Below, in pieces: positions 1-11,932 of a stretch of DNA of 64,000 nt. The DNA is taken from positions 212,448 through 276,447 of the forward strand of contig CAJJDO010000011.1 of assembly GCA_905183005.1 (NCBI GenBank), written 5' to 3'. Position 1 is the first letter of the stretch, and the number at the start of each line of letters is the position of its first letter. This DNA is from Paramecium pentaurelia (lineage: Eukaryota; Ciliophora; Oligohymenophorea; Peniculida; Parameciidae). Position numbers and translations under genes: made by a program. Under the pieces are notes generated by a model that searched no databases, was not told the origin of the DNA, and saw nothing but the letters and a program-made list of their open reading frames with translations.

Positions 1-3000
1 AAGTAAATCTATTAGATACAATTTATAAATAAGAAGTATGCACAAAAGTTGATTAAGCATGTGCATTTCTAGATAATAATTGTTTAGATGCTACTCATTA
101 TTCATGTAATTAATTATTTGAATTACCTGTTTCTTTAAAAGCATGTATGAAATGTTAAGAACATGCTACTAAATATGATGATATTTAATAGAAATGTTTA
201 AACATTGATAATATTCCTAATTAAAATACTTGTAGTAATCTTAATTAATTAGCTTGTCTTAGAAAAACTGAAGGAGTCCAATGTAAATGGGAAAATTTCA
301 AATGTAATACAATATCTATATTCTAAAGTGATAAAATTGAATGTTCTATTTTAAATTAAACTGCTTGTTATATTAAACAAATTAATATTTGTTGGGTTGA
401 TTAAACAACTTTTTAATGTGTCAATTATGATCCTTATTAGGGTAAATGTGATTTATTAAAAACTTAATCTCTTTGTGTAAGATCTTTATATGAAAATTGT
501 AAATGGACTTTAAATAAATGTATTCAGAATGATGAAATAACTATTAATACATGTAATAATTTAAATCAATATTAATGTCTTAATGCAATAGATATAGCAT
601 GTGGATGGTCAGATTTATATGAAAATTGCTATCAATTATAATTTAGATTTTAGCCTTATTCATGTAAGGAATTTTTGATTAATGATTAATATTAGTATAT
701 TAATCGTAATAATTACTTCACATGTACTTAAATTAAATATAAGGGGGGTTGTATTCATGATTAATATTATAAATGTAGAGAAGTTATACCTACTGATATT
801 CTCTCTTGTGAAGAATCAATAATTTCTAATATCAATGAATATGCATGTATAAGATTAACTAAAGGATATTGTAAATTTGTTGATAATAAATGTTAAAAAA
901 CATAAGAATCTAATTTAGGTTGTTAATCTTATTTGAACTAATAAGCTTGTCTATTATAAGATTTTGCTTGTAAATTCGATAATTATTGTTAATCATATGT
1001 TATATATAATACTAATGGTATAAGAGTATATTTTCCTTACACTGAAAAAGTTTGTTAATCTGCTGATTTCTATATCTATGGCTAAGTTGGTATAGGTTTA
1101 ATATATAGTGTGGCATAATAAAAATGTATAGATATTACTAATAAAAATATGATGATTAATGATTGTTATTATGTTGGAATGAATAAGTACACATGTTTAT
1201 TAAAGACAAATACATATTGTGAATTTTATGACAATTAATGCAGAAATATTCAGATGAAAGTAATTTCATAATTAAAGACTTGTAAATCTACTTTAAATTA
1301 ATTTACATGCACAAAATTAAATGTATAATGCAAATTTTATAATAATTAATGTGTTCCAATTACTGATAAAGATAATTGCCATACCTTATAATATGAATAA
1401 TCAATTGTAAATCTTAGAATATGTTTAAATGATCATGAAACTCCTTGCATGTTTAATGATAAAACTTAGAATTGTTAAAAAATAACAACACCTTAAAAAT
1501 GTATAGGTCTAAATTATAAGGGATGTATATTCTTTACATAAGGATCTTATTGTGAATTCAAGAATTCGAAATGTATTACATCTTTTGGAAATCCCAATTG
1601 TAAAGCTGATATTAATTAAGATAAATGTTTATCTATAATAACTAGAGGATAATTATGTTATTTTGATAACAAACTTGGATGCCAAAATATTGATACTACT
1701 AAAATTGATATAAATAAATGTTATAAATTTGGATTATAAACAAATCCTTATACTTGTTCTAGAAGCATTGATATTCCATGCTTTTATGATAAGTAAAATA
1801 AATAATGTACTCGTTATACTGAATAAACTGCATATAGTTATTAATAAAATTATAGTATTTCCAATATTTCTTCATTTAATAAATGGACATGTTAAATGTA
1901 CAATATATAAAAAGCTCTTATATGGAAAGAATCATGTTTAGTAGTTAAAAGTTCTGAATTGGTATATTTAAAATGTACTGATTTAGTAAATAAAATAGCA
2001 TGTTTAAGTATTCTTATTATAATAATTATTTTTAAGAAAATAGATAAATAATATTATATAATAATAATAAATATTATATTTTTAATATTTAAACACCTTA
2101 TTAATTTTGTCAATATAAAAATAATAAATGTTAAAATGCAAATTTGGATGATTTTAAACATATGAGTTGTGATTAAATAATAGATATAAATTCTGGTGTA
2201 TTTTGTGCACTTAATCAAAATAAAATTTCATGTGAATTCAATAAATCATTATTTAGATGTTAAATAGTTGTAAGTGAATCTATAAGTTGTGTTGAAAAAG
2301 ATCCAGAAGAGAAAGGATACAATTAAACATGTTGTGAGAAAGATAAAAATAATTGTACTTTTGATGAAAATTGTTATAGATTGAATTATAGTGGATTTTA
2401 ATTTTGTAAAGATATTAAAGTTGATGGTTAATATTAATGTAATTAAGTTACAGGTGAAGGATGTATGATTTAATAAAATATTTGTAAGAAAATTTATTAT
2501 TAAGATTACAGTAATATTACTTGTGAATAAGCTAGTAATAGATTTGGATGTGTTAATATTTAAACATAAGATTAATATTGCTAATTTGATGGTGAATAAT
2601 GTAAATAATAAGATTTAGTTTAATATAAAGTTATTAGTTGTTTAAGTATAGTGAATATTAATAATTATAAATTCTGTGAATAAGTAACAGACATTGCTTG
2701 TACATTTGATTTAAAAAAAAAAGAATGTAGAAATGTATATCAATAAGAAGAATTCTCATGTGAAAGAGGATTGAATAAAATTGCTTGTTTAAATTAAACA
2801 ATTAAAGGATTAAAATGTAAATTTCTAGAATATTGTTATGGTCCTAATAATGGAATTATGAATTGTAGTTATAATGATAAAGAATAATGTTGTAGAGAAG
2901 CTGATTCAATTGATACATGTTTAAATTAAAAGATTTATGAATGTGAATGGACAAATAATGTATGTCAAGCATCAAAAAATACAGTAAATGAATGTGATTA

Positions 3001-5479
3001 AATAACAAATGGTAGTTTTTTAGTTTGTGCTTCAATAAAAAATACTCTTTGTGTATTTATTCCTACTCTATACAAATGTGAAAGTTAAAAACCTAGTACA
3101 TGTGGTTTATCATAAACAAGTTAATAATGTAAAAGAATGAAATCTATATCATGTATTTGGAATTTATAAGAAGAAATTTGTAATTATTCAGAATAATCAG
3201 CTTATTTAAGTTGTTAATAAATAAATGAAAGATCTGGAAATTAAAGATCTTGTATGAGTGTTGAAGTACCAGGTTAAATGTGTATATTTAAGGATGAATA
3301 ATGTCTTTTATTTATATAATAAGAAGATACAAATAATTGTTTAGATAATATTAATAGAAATGCATGTATTTATTAAACAATAAGTGATTGTTAATGGATT
3401 AATTAAGTATATAAAGTTAATAAATACTAAAATTCAGATGAAGAAGAGATAGTATAAGGTGAATGTATGACAATTACTAATATAAATAAAATGTCTTGTT
3501 CATCAAATTTAAGTTATACAGCTTGTTTAAAAATAACTAAAATGGATTAATATTGTATATGGAAAGATTTAAAATGTTAAACAATAGATTATTAATAATA
3601 ATATACTCCTAATTAACTTATTTATGTTAATTTAAATGCATGTGGTTTAGTAAATAATGGAGATATAGTAAAGTATGATTAAAAATTAAAAAAATGTGTA
3701 ATTATTGAAAATGTTTAAGAATTAACTTGTAATCCTGTAATATTTGGAATAAATGAAGCTGCTTGTTTAAGTATAACTACTTAACCTTGTATTTGGAATA
3801 TTATTGAAAAGACATGCTAATATTAAGATATTTTAATTGAATCTTAATAATGTGATAAACCTCATTGGAATGCTAAATCTTGTTCATAACTTAATATTAA
3901 TTAACCATGTGGATATTATATAAATGGTTGTTAATTTGTTGATATAAATACAATTAAATGTACACATGCTGGATTAAATAAATTTGCATGTTTAAATATT
4001 AAATAATATCCTTGTATTTGGAAATAAGATAATAATAATTATTATTATTGTGATGATTATATTCCTTATACTTCATGTGCATTAGTACCTATTAATGTGA
4101 ATTTAAAGGTTTGTTAATTAGTTAATTTAGATGCTTGTTATTATGATATTAATAATAATAAATGTGAAAATAATAATTTATCTAAAATGAATTGTGATAC
4201 ATTAGGTTTAAATATAATTGCTTGTATAGAAATTGATGGATGTGTATTCTAAGAATATTGTCAAAATGTTAATAAATAAATTTATACTTGTAATGAATAT
4301 TCAATTGCTAATTATAAAGTTTGTTTGAATGCAATAGATAGTTGTAAATTCAATGAATTAACATATGGTTGTATTCAAGCTAATGAAGAATTATGTGATA
4401 CTAAAGGATTAAGTTAATAAGGTTGTAATTCAAGTAAATGTACATTATTTAATAATTAATGTTTATGCAATAGTATTAAAGATAAAGATTGCAATTATAT
4501 TACAAAAATTGAATAATGCAATTCTCTAACTCATTGTATATATCTTAAATAATTAAATTAATGTAAATGGAAATAATGTGAAGATCAATCATATAATAAT
4601 TGTGATGGTCTTTATATTAATTCATAATATTGTTATTCAAATAATTTATAATAATGTAAATCTGCTAAATAATGTGATGATATTCATAATCCATTTAATT
4701 AAAAATGTCCATCAATCAATAATGAACCATGTATTTTTAATCAAAATTAAATTAATGTTAATAACTCATTTGTGAAATACTCAATTAATAAGAATGTTTA
4801 AATTATCCATATTATTGTAAATATGAATAGTCTTGTACATTTATAGGTTGTAATAGTATATAAAAAAACAATTGTGATTCAAATATTTGTTATTGGAATT
4901 CAGATATGAATAGCTGTTAAGAGTAGATTGAATGCTCTTAAATACTTTAATAAAATAAATGTAAATAATAAAAATATAATAATAATAATTGTTAATGGGT
5001 TAATTATGAATAATAATCTTTTTGTACTATTACTCCTTGTAGATATTTGCCAAATATTATTTAATGTACTGGTGTTTATATGGAAAAAGGAATTTGTGTC
5101 TTATTAACTGATTAAACTTGTGTATCATGTGAAGAAATTTAAAGTTCTTGTATTTGTCTTTAAAATAATGATTATTGTGATTATAATTTTAAAGAAATGA
5201 AATGTTATTCAAAGATTTGTGAAAATTATTTAACCAAAGAAGACTGTCCAGAATAATATTGTGAATTTAAAGAGACTGTAATTATATTTATTTAAATAGT
5301 GCTTACCATAATGTAATTCTCTTTAATATTAATAATTATGTGATAATAAATAATATTGTATTTGGAAAGATTAACAATGTAAAAAAAAGGACTCATATGT
5401 TCGTGCTAATAATGAGGAAGGATCATATGGAGAATTAATATAATTAATTCTATTAAGTATTTTGATTCTAAAAATATGA
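1..5479 (+). CDS. Giant cysteine-rich surface-antigen-like protein, 5' truncated by the window
   Basis: Read with TAA/TAG as Gln, the frame starting at base 3 is open to base 2007 and then continues through two short introns (2008-2036, 29 nt; 5278-5299, 22 nt) to TGA at 5477-5479, giving at least about 1,800 residues. The product is densely cysteine-rich, with recurring C...(8-12)...AC..., C.W and C(I/V)W units like the repeat of Paramecium surface (immobilization) antigens. The last 14 residues before the stop (LIQLILLSILILKI) are hydrophobic and follow a polar EEGSYGE stretch, as in a GPI-attachment signal. The start lies outside the window. Between about 4740 and 4770 the reading frame shifts by one base with no convincing intron (see findings). 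Inferred role: GPI-anchored coat protein on the cell or cilia surface. The family assignment rests on architecture, not on a database match. Confidence 0.75.
2008..2036 (+). other. 29-nt intron in the cysteine-rich gene
   Basis: GTATTC...TTTTTAAG. It moves the frame from the upstream cysteine-rich reading to the downstream one; without removal the upstream frame hits TGA near 2160. The AAG acceptor is less usual than TAG. Confidence 0.6.
5278..5299 (+). other. 22-nt intron in the cysteine-rich gene
   Basis: GTAATTAT...TTAAATAG, phase 0, just before the last cysteine cluster. Removal restores a frame reading C-L-P-Q-C...C-I-W-K and the hydrophobic tail; unspliced, the frame stops soon after. 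Confidence 0.75.
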
Positions 5480-5545
5480 TATTATTAATATATTAATATA
5501 TAATTAATTTAATATATTTCTATTAAAGTATTAAATAAAGTACAG

Positions 5546-7018
5546 ATGTTAACTCAAGGAGCTATTGAATTTATTTTTCAAGAAATTGCAATTCCTTTGT
5601 ATGTGCGAATAGAAAAATCAGAAAAATTATTCTTTTTAAATGATGAAGACTGTGTACTTCACATTTGTTAAATTTATGATGGAATAAATAGAAGATAGAT
5701 CAAAATTAAAAGTTAATATACTTTTCAATTATCATAATTATAACCAACCATTTAAATAATTAAATTAGGAAATCATGATGGAGATAAGTGCATATTAGAA
5801 TATCGCACATAATAATAAGTATTATTTTATTAATTAATTATTTTTATAGTAATTGATTCCATACAATATAAATTAGTATTTTGAATTGAATTAAGTCATT
5901 TTATTCGATTAAACTAAATTAACATAATTTATCAAATAACCTAATCAAAGAATTAATATAAAAGGAAGATTAATTGATAAATTTAAATAAAAAAAAAGTA
6001 ATATTGGAAATCCTTATAAAATATCAACATTAGCAGATTGCTTAAGTGAATCTTGTGTTACAATTATTTCATTCCAAAATGATTGGAATGGAGTATTTGA
6101 AAATAGGCTTGATTAAATAGAGATAAACTAGGAATTTATATTTCTCAATATTATTAGTTATGAATATTGTGATAATGATCGTGGCATAAATGAAATTAGA
6201 TATAGAATTGATAAGGATACGATCTTTTTCCCTTTAAATCCTATTTGGACTGACTATGATTAAATCAATTATTAAAATTTAGGTAAAATATTCAATATCT
6301 ATGGTTGCATTTACAAAATTAAAAATATTTAAGAAACTGGTTATTAAGTTATTACTATAGTTAATTTCTAAAAATAAAAGGTAAACGTGATTATTAAATT
6401 ACCTTTTGCTAAAGATTTTAAACTTAAAGAGAATACAATAGTAGGTTTTAAATAGATTAAAGTTATTTAGAAATCAAATTCTCATTTGGCTCTTTTATTC
6501 AATGATGAATCAAAAATATGTACTCAAATTTAAGTTGAATACCATATAGATAATCAAAATGATTTTTAACCTCCTCATTTTGAAATATATAAATTAAAAC
6601 ATAAGAGCTATTAAGAAATTTAATAAAATAACTAAAATGGCTAATATTATAGAACTATTGGGAAATTTAAATCTTATGTAATTTTAAATTAGAATGAAGA
6701 AGAAACTTGTAAAATTACATTTGATAATAACTTAATTGTAATTGTTAAAAAAAAGAAATATATAAATCGTCTTATAGGTATAATTAAATTCATAATTATT
6801 TATTAGATAGCATTGAGTAATAACTAAATGAAAGATCAAGAATTCTTTAAAAGAAAGAAATTGGATAAAAATTTGAAATAGATGAACCTTTATTTTAGGA
6901 TTTTGTGATAAAAGTTATTAAAATTGAAAATGAAGTAACATATGAAATGGTAAAATTATATTCATCTGCTTATACATCTGGTGAAGATGAAATACAAAAG
7001 AAAATAAAAAAAGAATGA
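5546..7018 (+). CDS. RPA1-like OB-fold single-stranded nucleic-acid-binding protein
   Basis: The ATG at 5546 lies 66 bases after the previous stop. Two introns (5819-5849, 31 nt; 6778-6806, 29 nt) give 470 residues. The segment around residues 115-225 has the layout of a replication protein A large-subunit OB fold: INIKGRLIDK, a beta-strand pair with VTIISFQNDW, then INQEFIFLNIISYEYC and a final strand RYRIDKDTIFFP. Further beta-rich segments follow to about residue 390, suggesting two or more OB folds. A zinc-ribbon cysteine cluster is not evident. Established knowledge: RPA1-type proteins bind single-stranded DNA in replication, repair and telomere maintenance; ciliates have several RPA1 paralogues, including telomerase-associated ones. 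The assignment is pattern-based and another OB-fold protein is possible. Confidence 0.5.
5819..5849 (+). other. 31-nt intron, RPA1-like gene
   Basis: GTATTATT...TTTTTATAG, phase 0 after codon 91. Removal is required to avoid a TGA shortly downstream. Confidence 0.75.
6778..6806 (+). other. 29-nt intron, RPA1-like gene
   Basis: GTATAATTAA...TTTATTAG, phase 1. Removal restores the frame that ends in the Lys-rich C-terminus KKIKKE and TGA. Confidence 0.75.
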
Positions 7019-7180
7019 TAAGATTATATACATAATCAATTAGATTATTAATTATTCACTTTATTTCATTTTCGAAGATATATTAATTAGATTCTACAAT
7101 AATATTAAAATAATTAATTAAATGTGCCTCATATTTTTTGTAAATTTATATATTAAATTTCATATTCTATTACAATTTTA

Positions 7181-9904
7181 ATGTTTTAAATTGAGCCAGA
7201 CACTTCTAAAATTTGTATTGATTCAATTTTCTGCGTAAAAGAAAATTGTTAAAATAATCATTCGAGATTCTATTTAGGAATTTGTCTTGAATATTTAAGA
7301 ATGGAAGAAGAATAGTATAAAAACTCAGAGGAAGATTTTGAAAAAAAGAAATGTGATATATAGGGATGCAAATTATAACATTTAGACTAATCTAAATTAA
7401 AGAGTTCGTTATAATAATCTATAAATGGTATATTTCCTCATAATTTATGTTGCATGAATGGATGTGATTGTAAATTAATTCATAAACCTTGGGCTCATAA
7501 TATTTGCATAAATGATATTATGAATGTCTGTCAAAAAAAAAAAAAGAATAATTGTCCATTTAATCATTTACCATGGAATTAACTAAAATAATAGGCAAAG
7601 GAATCATCAAAGATTAATTTCACAACACCTGAACAATTATGTGAATCACAAAATTGTAACTGTTAATAACATTTTTCATGGATGACAGATTAAAAAATTT
7701 GTATACCATTTCTTAAAGGAATTTGTCCATTTATAAAATGTCTAAAAAATCACGTTGAATGGGAAGGTTTATCTTTAAAACAAAAGATAGAATAAAACTC
7801 ATTATAACCTTGTAGTGTAATTTATTAAGAGTCGAAAGAGAGAGCAAATTCTTTTAGTTAAAAGCAATTTATTTAATTATTATGTGAAAAGGCTAAATTT
7901 CTTAAATTCAAAGAATCAATATTTCAATCTAATATTATTGATGTTGTTTTTATAATGGATCTAACTGGATCTATGTAAACATGGAAAATAGAAATGGAAA
8001 ATGCCATTTATGAAATAATTTAATAATTTTAACAAACAAATAAAGGACATTAAATAAGGTTTGGATTTGTTGGTTATAGAGATGAATGTGATAAAAAAGA
8101 AAAAATCACCTATATTAATCTTACATAAAAAGTAGATGAATTTACAAAATAAATATCATAATTAGAAGCAAAAGGTGGAGGTGATGATGCTGAGGATGTT
8201 GTGGCAGGATTTGAAAAAGCATTGGAATTAAATTTCTCTCTTCATGAAGAAAGTTTACTCTGTACATTTTTGATTGCTGATGCTCCTTGTCATGGTAGAG
8301 AATATCATGATATTTCATCTGATAATTAAATTGATTCAGTTGAAAAGAATTATTTAGAAAATGTATTAAAAAAATATAAAAAAATCAAAGAATGTAATTT
8401 TTTATGTTGCATTAAAATTAATGAAACAACAGATAAAATGTTTTAAAAAATGTAATAAGTATTTCCTCTATTAACCATAACATCTTAAAAGTAACCAAAA
8501 GAAATTAGCGATTAAGTTCTTTTTACCCTAAAATAATCTTTGATATAATCCAAATTAATTCAATCAAAAATTAAAAATACTATTCAAATATAAGCAGAAT
8601 TTAATAAATATAAATTAAGTATTTCGCCCCCAAACTATTAAGATAATAATCGTGCAAAGTATTGGAAAAATTTTTACATTGATGTGGATTAATCTTTAAG
8701 GAGAGGAGTTACAGCCTTAGATATTGAATAAAATATTAATGAATCTTAGTAATCTGATGATTAAAATTGCACAACTTATATTTTTAAAGCATTTGATACT
8801 ATTAATAATATGTACATCGCTATAAAAATTCCTAAATTCATAATTGATATGCATAGAGAAGGTAAATTAGATAAAATATCAATTGATAAGGCTGAATAGT
8901 TAGCAAAAACCAGATTTTATTCATCCAGTTATGCTTGTTAAATGGCTCATTATTTTAATTAGAAAATATCAAAAATTTAAGAAATTCCTTCATTATTTTA
9001 TGTATTACCCATTATTTATACACTAACAGAACCTTTTTTTGGTATGAATTTAGTTTATGGAGAAACATTTATGAATATTTAATATTAATTTAAAAAGTAC
9101 ACTACTAATAGTCATCATAGTGAACCAAAATATTATTATTATTCTGTATTCAGTCATTTCTCATTTATAGAAAGTGGTCATACCTTAGTTATTACAGATT
9201 TATAAGGATGTGATAATATTCTTTCAGATCCATCAATATAAACTAAAAAAGGATAAATTCCTATTTTAGATTTTGATGAAACTAATCATAATGAAATAGG
9301 AATTGAAATATTTTTAACAACACAACATCAGGAATGTAGTTACTACTGCTCATTATTATAATTATCAAGAGAATAATTTAAGAATAAAAATTCTTAAAAA
9401 TTAGATTAAACCAAATGGTAAATTGCCCAAAAAACTAAAATATATGGAATTTGTATTACATGCAGTTAATTCACATAAAATGATTTAGATGCTTAAAAGT
9501 AGTCATAGGAAAAGTTTAATTTTATGAATTGTGAGATTTGTAAAACTGAGAGTGATTAATAAATGACTTCAATAATATAGTGCGAATGTTGTTTGGAAGA
9601 TTATTAAGCAGTTCAGAATTTATAACTAAGAATTTAGACAGTATTAGGAAGTTGTGATTTTTGTAAGTAATCCTGTTTTGACCTCAATAAATAGTGTTGT
9701 TATTATTGTGAAAGTTATTGTTTAAAAAATTAAAAAGAGATGAAAATTAATGATTAATTAATTAGAATTTGTTCAAAGGGTTAAGCATATTTAAGTTTAT
9801 AAAAATGTGCAAAATGTTAAAAGCTTTACAATAACGATGTCATTTTATCAAAGGATTAATACAATAAGGGTATATATAAGTGTATTAAATGTGCTAAGGA
9901 TTGA
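7181..9904 (+). CDS. CCCH-vWFA-alpha-kinase protein (VWKA-type), paralogue A
   Basis: Intronless, 907 residues from ATG 7181 to TGA 9902-9904. Order of domains: about residues 10-230 hold several C-x4/5-C-x3-H zinc-finger-like motifs (CVKENCQNNH, CPFNH); about 252-440 is a von Willebrand A domain with a MIDAS-like DLTGS and a GGGDDAED loop; about 530-730 is an alpha-kinase (MHCK/eEF2K family) domain with the lysine in YIAIKIPK, KKYTTN, FSHFSF, ITDLQG and SDPSIQT motifs and the His/Cys zinc module at its end; about 780-907 is a Cys-rich region with repeated C-x2-C pairs. Established knowledge: vWFA plus alpha-kinase is the architecture of Dictyostelium VWKA, an atypical protein kinase linked to the contractile vacuole, an organelle ciliates also have. 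Inference: an active atypical kinase with an added RNA- or protein-binding zinc-finger front end. It converges with a paralogue on the other strand. Confidence 0.82.
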
Positions 9905-11932
9905 TTATAAACATAATTTGGTTTTATTAACAATTTATTTTAGAATATAATTTATATGAGTTATTTTATGCTCAATTCAATATATTTAATATAGATATCG
10001 TCCATGTAATTTCAGTAAATTATTAATAGGCAATAAAACAATAATATTTTTATAAATTATATTAAAACATCTTTGTCATCTTAATTTTTATATTTAATAT
10101 ATAACCTCTTTAAAAATTTATGATGCATATACTAAATATTCATCTGGTTAATTATAATATTAATTCACATTTCCATAAATAAATGTTTTTTATTGTAAAA
10201 CACCAAATAAAGGAGTTAGAAATTAAATAAACTAAGAGATGTCAAAAAAATAGAATTAATAAGAGAGAGATAAACAATATTTGGTATTAGTTTATGTTTA
10301 TATACATATAATATATCATAAATTTTGACAACAAATATAATTTCCATCATTATAATCTTTTTCTGATAGAATTTAATTGAAATTATATTAAGCTTTACAA
10401 AGTTAACATTGCAAACCTTGTAAGTATTAATACCCATTTTTACAGATATATTAATTGAGATTTCCAATTTATTTTAAATTTAATTAACAATGTTTCAAGC
10501 AGTATAAACATCGTTTTTGTTTGAGAATACAATTTGATTTACAAAATTTACAATAACCATAGACAGTTAAAGATAATAGATCTTCATTTGGATCATGATG
10601 ATACATTTATGAACAGCATCTACATATTGCTTCAATTGGTTATTTTTCTAAATCTCTACAAATATCACATTTAATTTCTTTCATTTGTTAATATTAATCT
10701 AATGAATATAATCTTAATTATGAACAAGTTTCACATGTTATTGATATCATTTAATGATCTTATAAATTCCATACATGATAATCAATTTAAGGATTTGCTA
10801 TTGAAAAATTAATCCTATTTAAATTAAGCTTTTAACATAAAATACTGCATTTTTCATGTTATTTTTATAANCAAAATGTTAAAAGCTTTACAATAACGAT
10901 GTCATTTTATCAAAGGATTAATACAATAAGGGTATATATAAGTGTATTAAATGTGCTAAGGATTGATTATAAACATAATTTGGTTTTATTAACAATTTAT
11001 TTTAGAATATAATTTATATGAGTTATTTTATGCTCAATTCAATATATTTAATATAGATATCGTCCATGTAATTTCAGTAAATTATTAATAGGCAATAAAA
11101 CAATAATATTTTTATAAATTATATTAAAACATCTTTGTCATCTTAATTTTTATATTTAATATATAACCTCTTTAAAAATTTATGATGCATATACTAAATA
11201 TTCATCTGGTTAATTATAATATTAATTCACATTTCCATAAATAAATGTTTTTTATTGTAAAACACCAAATAAAGGAGTTAGAAATTAAATAAACTAAGAG
11301 ATGTCAAAAAAATAGAATTAATAAGAGAGAGATAAACAATATTTGGTATTAGTTTATGTTTATATACATATAATATATCATAAATTTTGACAACAAATAT
11401 AATTTCCATCATTATAATCTTTTTCTGATAGAATTTAATTGAAATTATATTAAGCTTTACAAAGTTAACATTGCAAACCTTGTAAGTATTAATACCCATT
11501 TTTACAGATATATTAATTGAGATTTCCAATTTATTTTAAATTTAATTAACAATGTTTCAAGCAGTATAAACATCGTTTTTGTTTGAGAATACAATTTGAT
11601 TTACAAAATTTACAATAACCATAGACAGTTAAAGATAATAGATCTTCATTTGGATCATGATGATACATTTATGAACAGCATCTACATATTGCTTCAATTG
11701 GTTATTTTTCTAAATCTCTACAAATATCACATTTAATTTCTTTCATTTGTTAATATTAATCTAATGAATATAATCTTAATTATGAACAAGTTTCACATGT
11801 TATTGATATCATTTAATGATCTTATAAATTCCATACATGATAATCAATTTAAGGATTTGCTATTGAAAAATTAATCCTATTTAAATTAAGCTTTTAACAT
11901 AAAATACTGCATTTTTCATGTTATTTTTATAA
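9810..11932. repeat. Direct repeat of 1,061 bp flanking a one-base N (assembly overlap)
   Basis: Bases 9810-10870 and 10872-11932 appear identical and are separated by a single N at 10871. Each copy holds the last 95 bases of the alpha-kinase gene A, the intergenic spacer and the 3' end of gene B. This is the signature of two overlapping contig ends placed side by side. The true locus probably has one copy, which would leave the two kinase genes convergent about 410 bases apart. Confidence 0.9.
10316..10870 (-). pseudogene. Duplicated 3' fragment of alpha-kinase gene B (probable assembly artefact)
   Basis: This is the extra copy of the C-terminal part of the 11378-14089 gene, including its TGA (minus strand, 10316-10318). 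It starts abruptly at the N and has no 5' end. It should not be counted as a gene. Confidence 0.8.

Noticed and set aside
1..5479. Standard-code short genes such as 1729-1941 and 4578-4775
   Set aside because: They lie in wrong frames inside a long cysteine-rich frame that is open when TAA/TAG are read as Gln.
10216..11529. Two identical 83-residue minus-strand frames
   Set aside because: They are standard-code fragments of the alpha-kinase gene B C-terminus, duplicated by the contig overlap at 10871.
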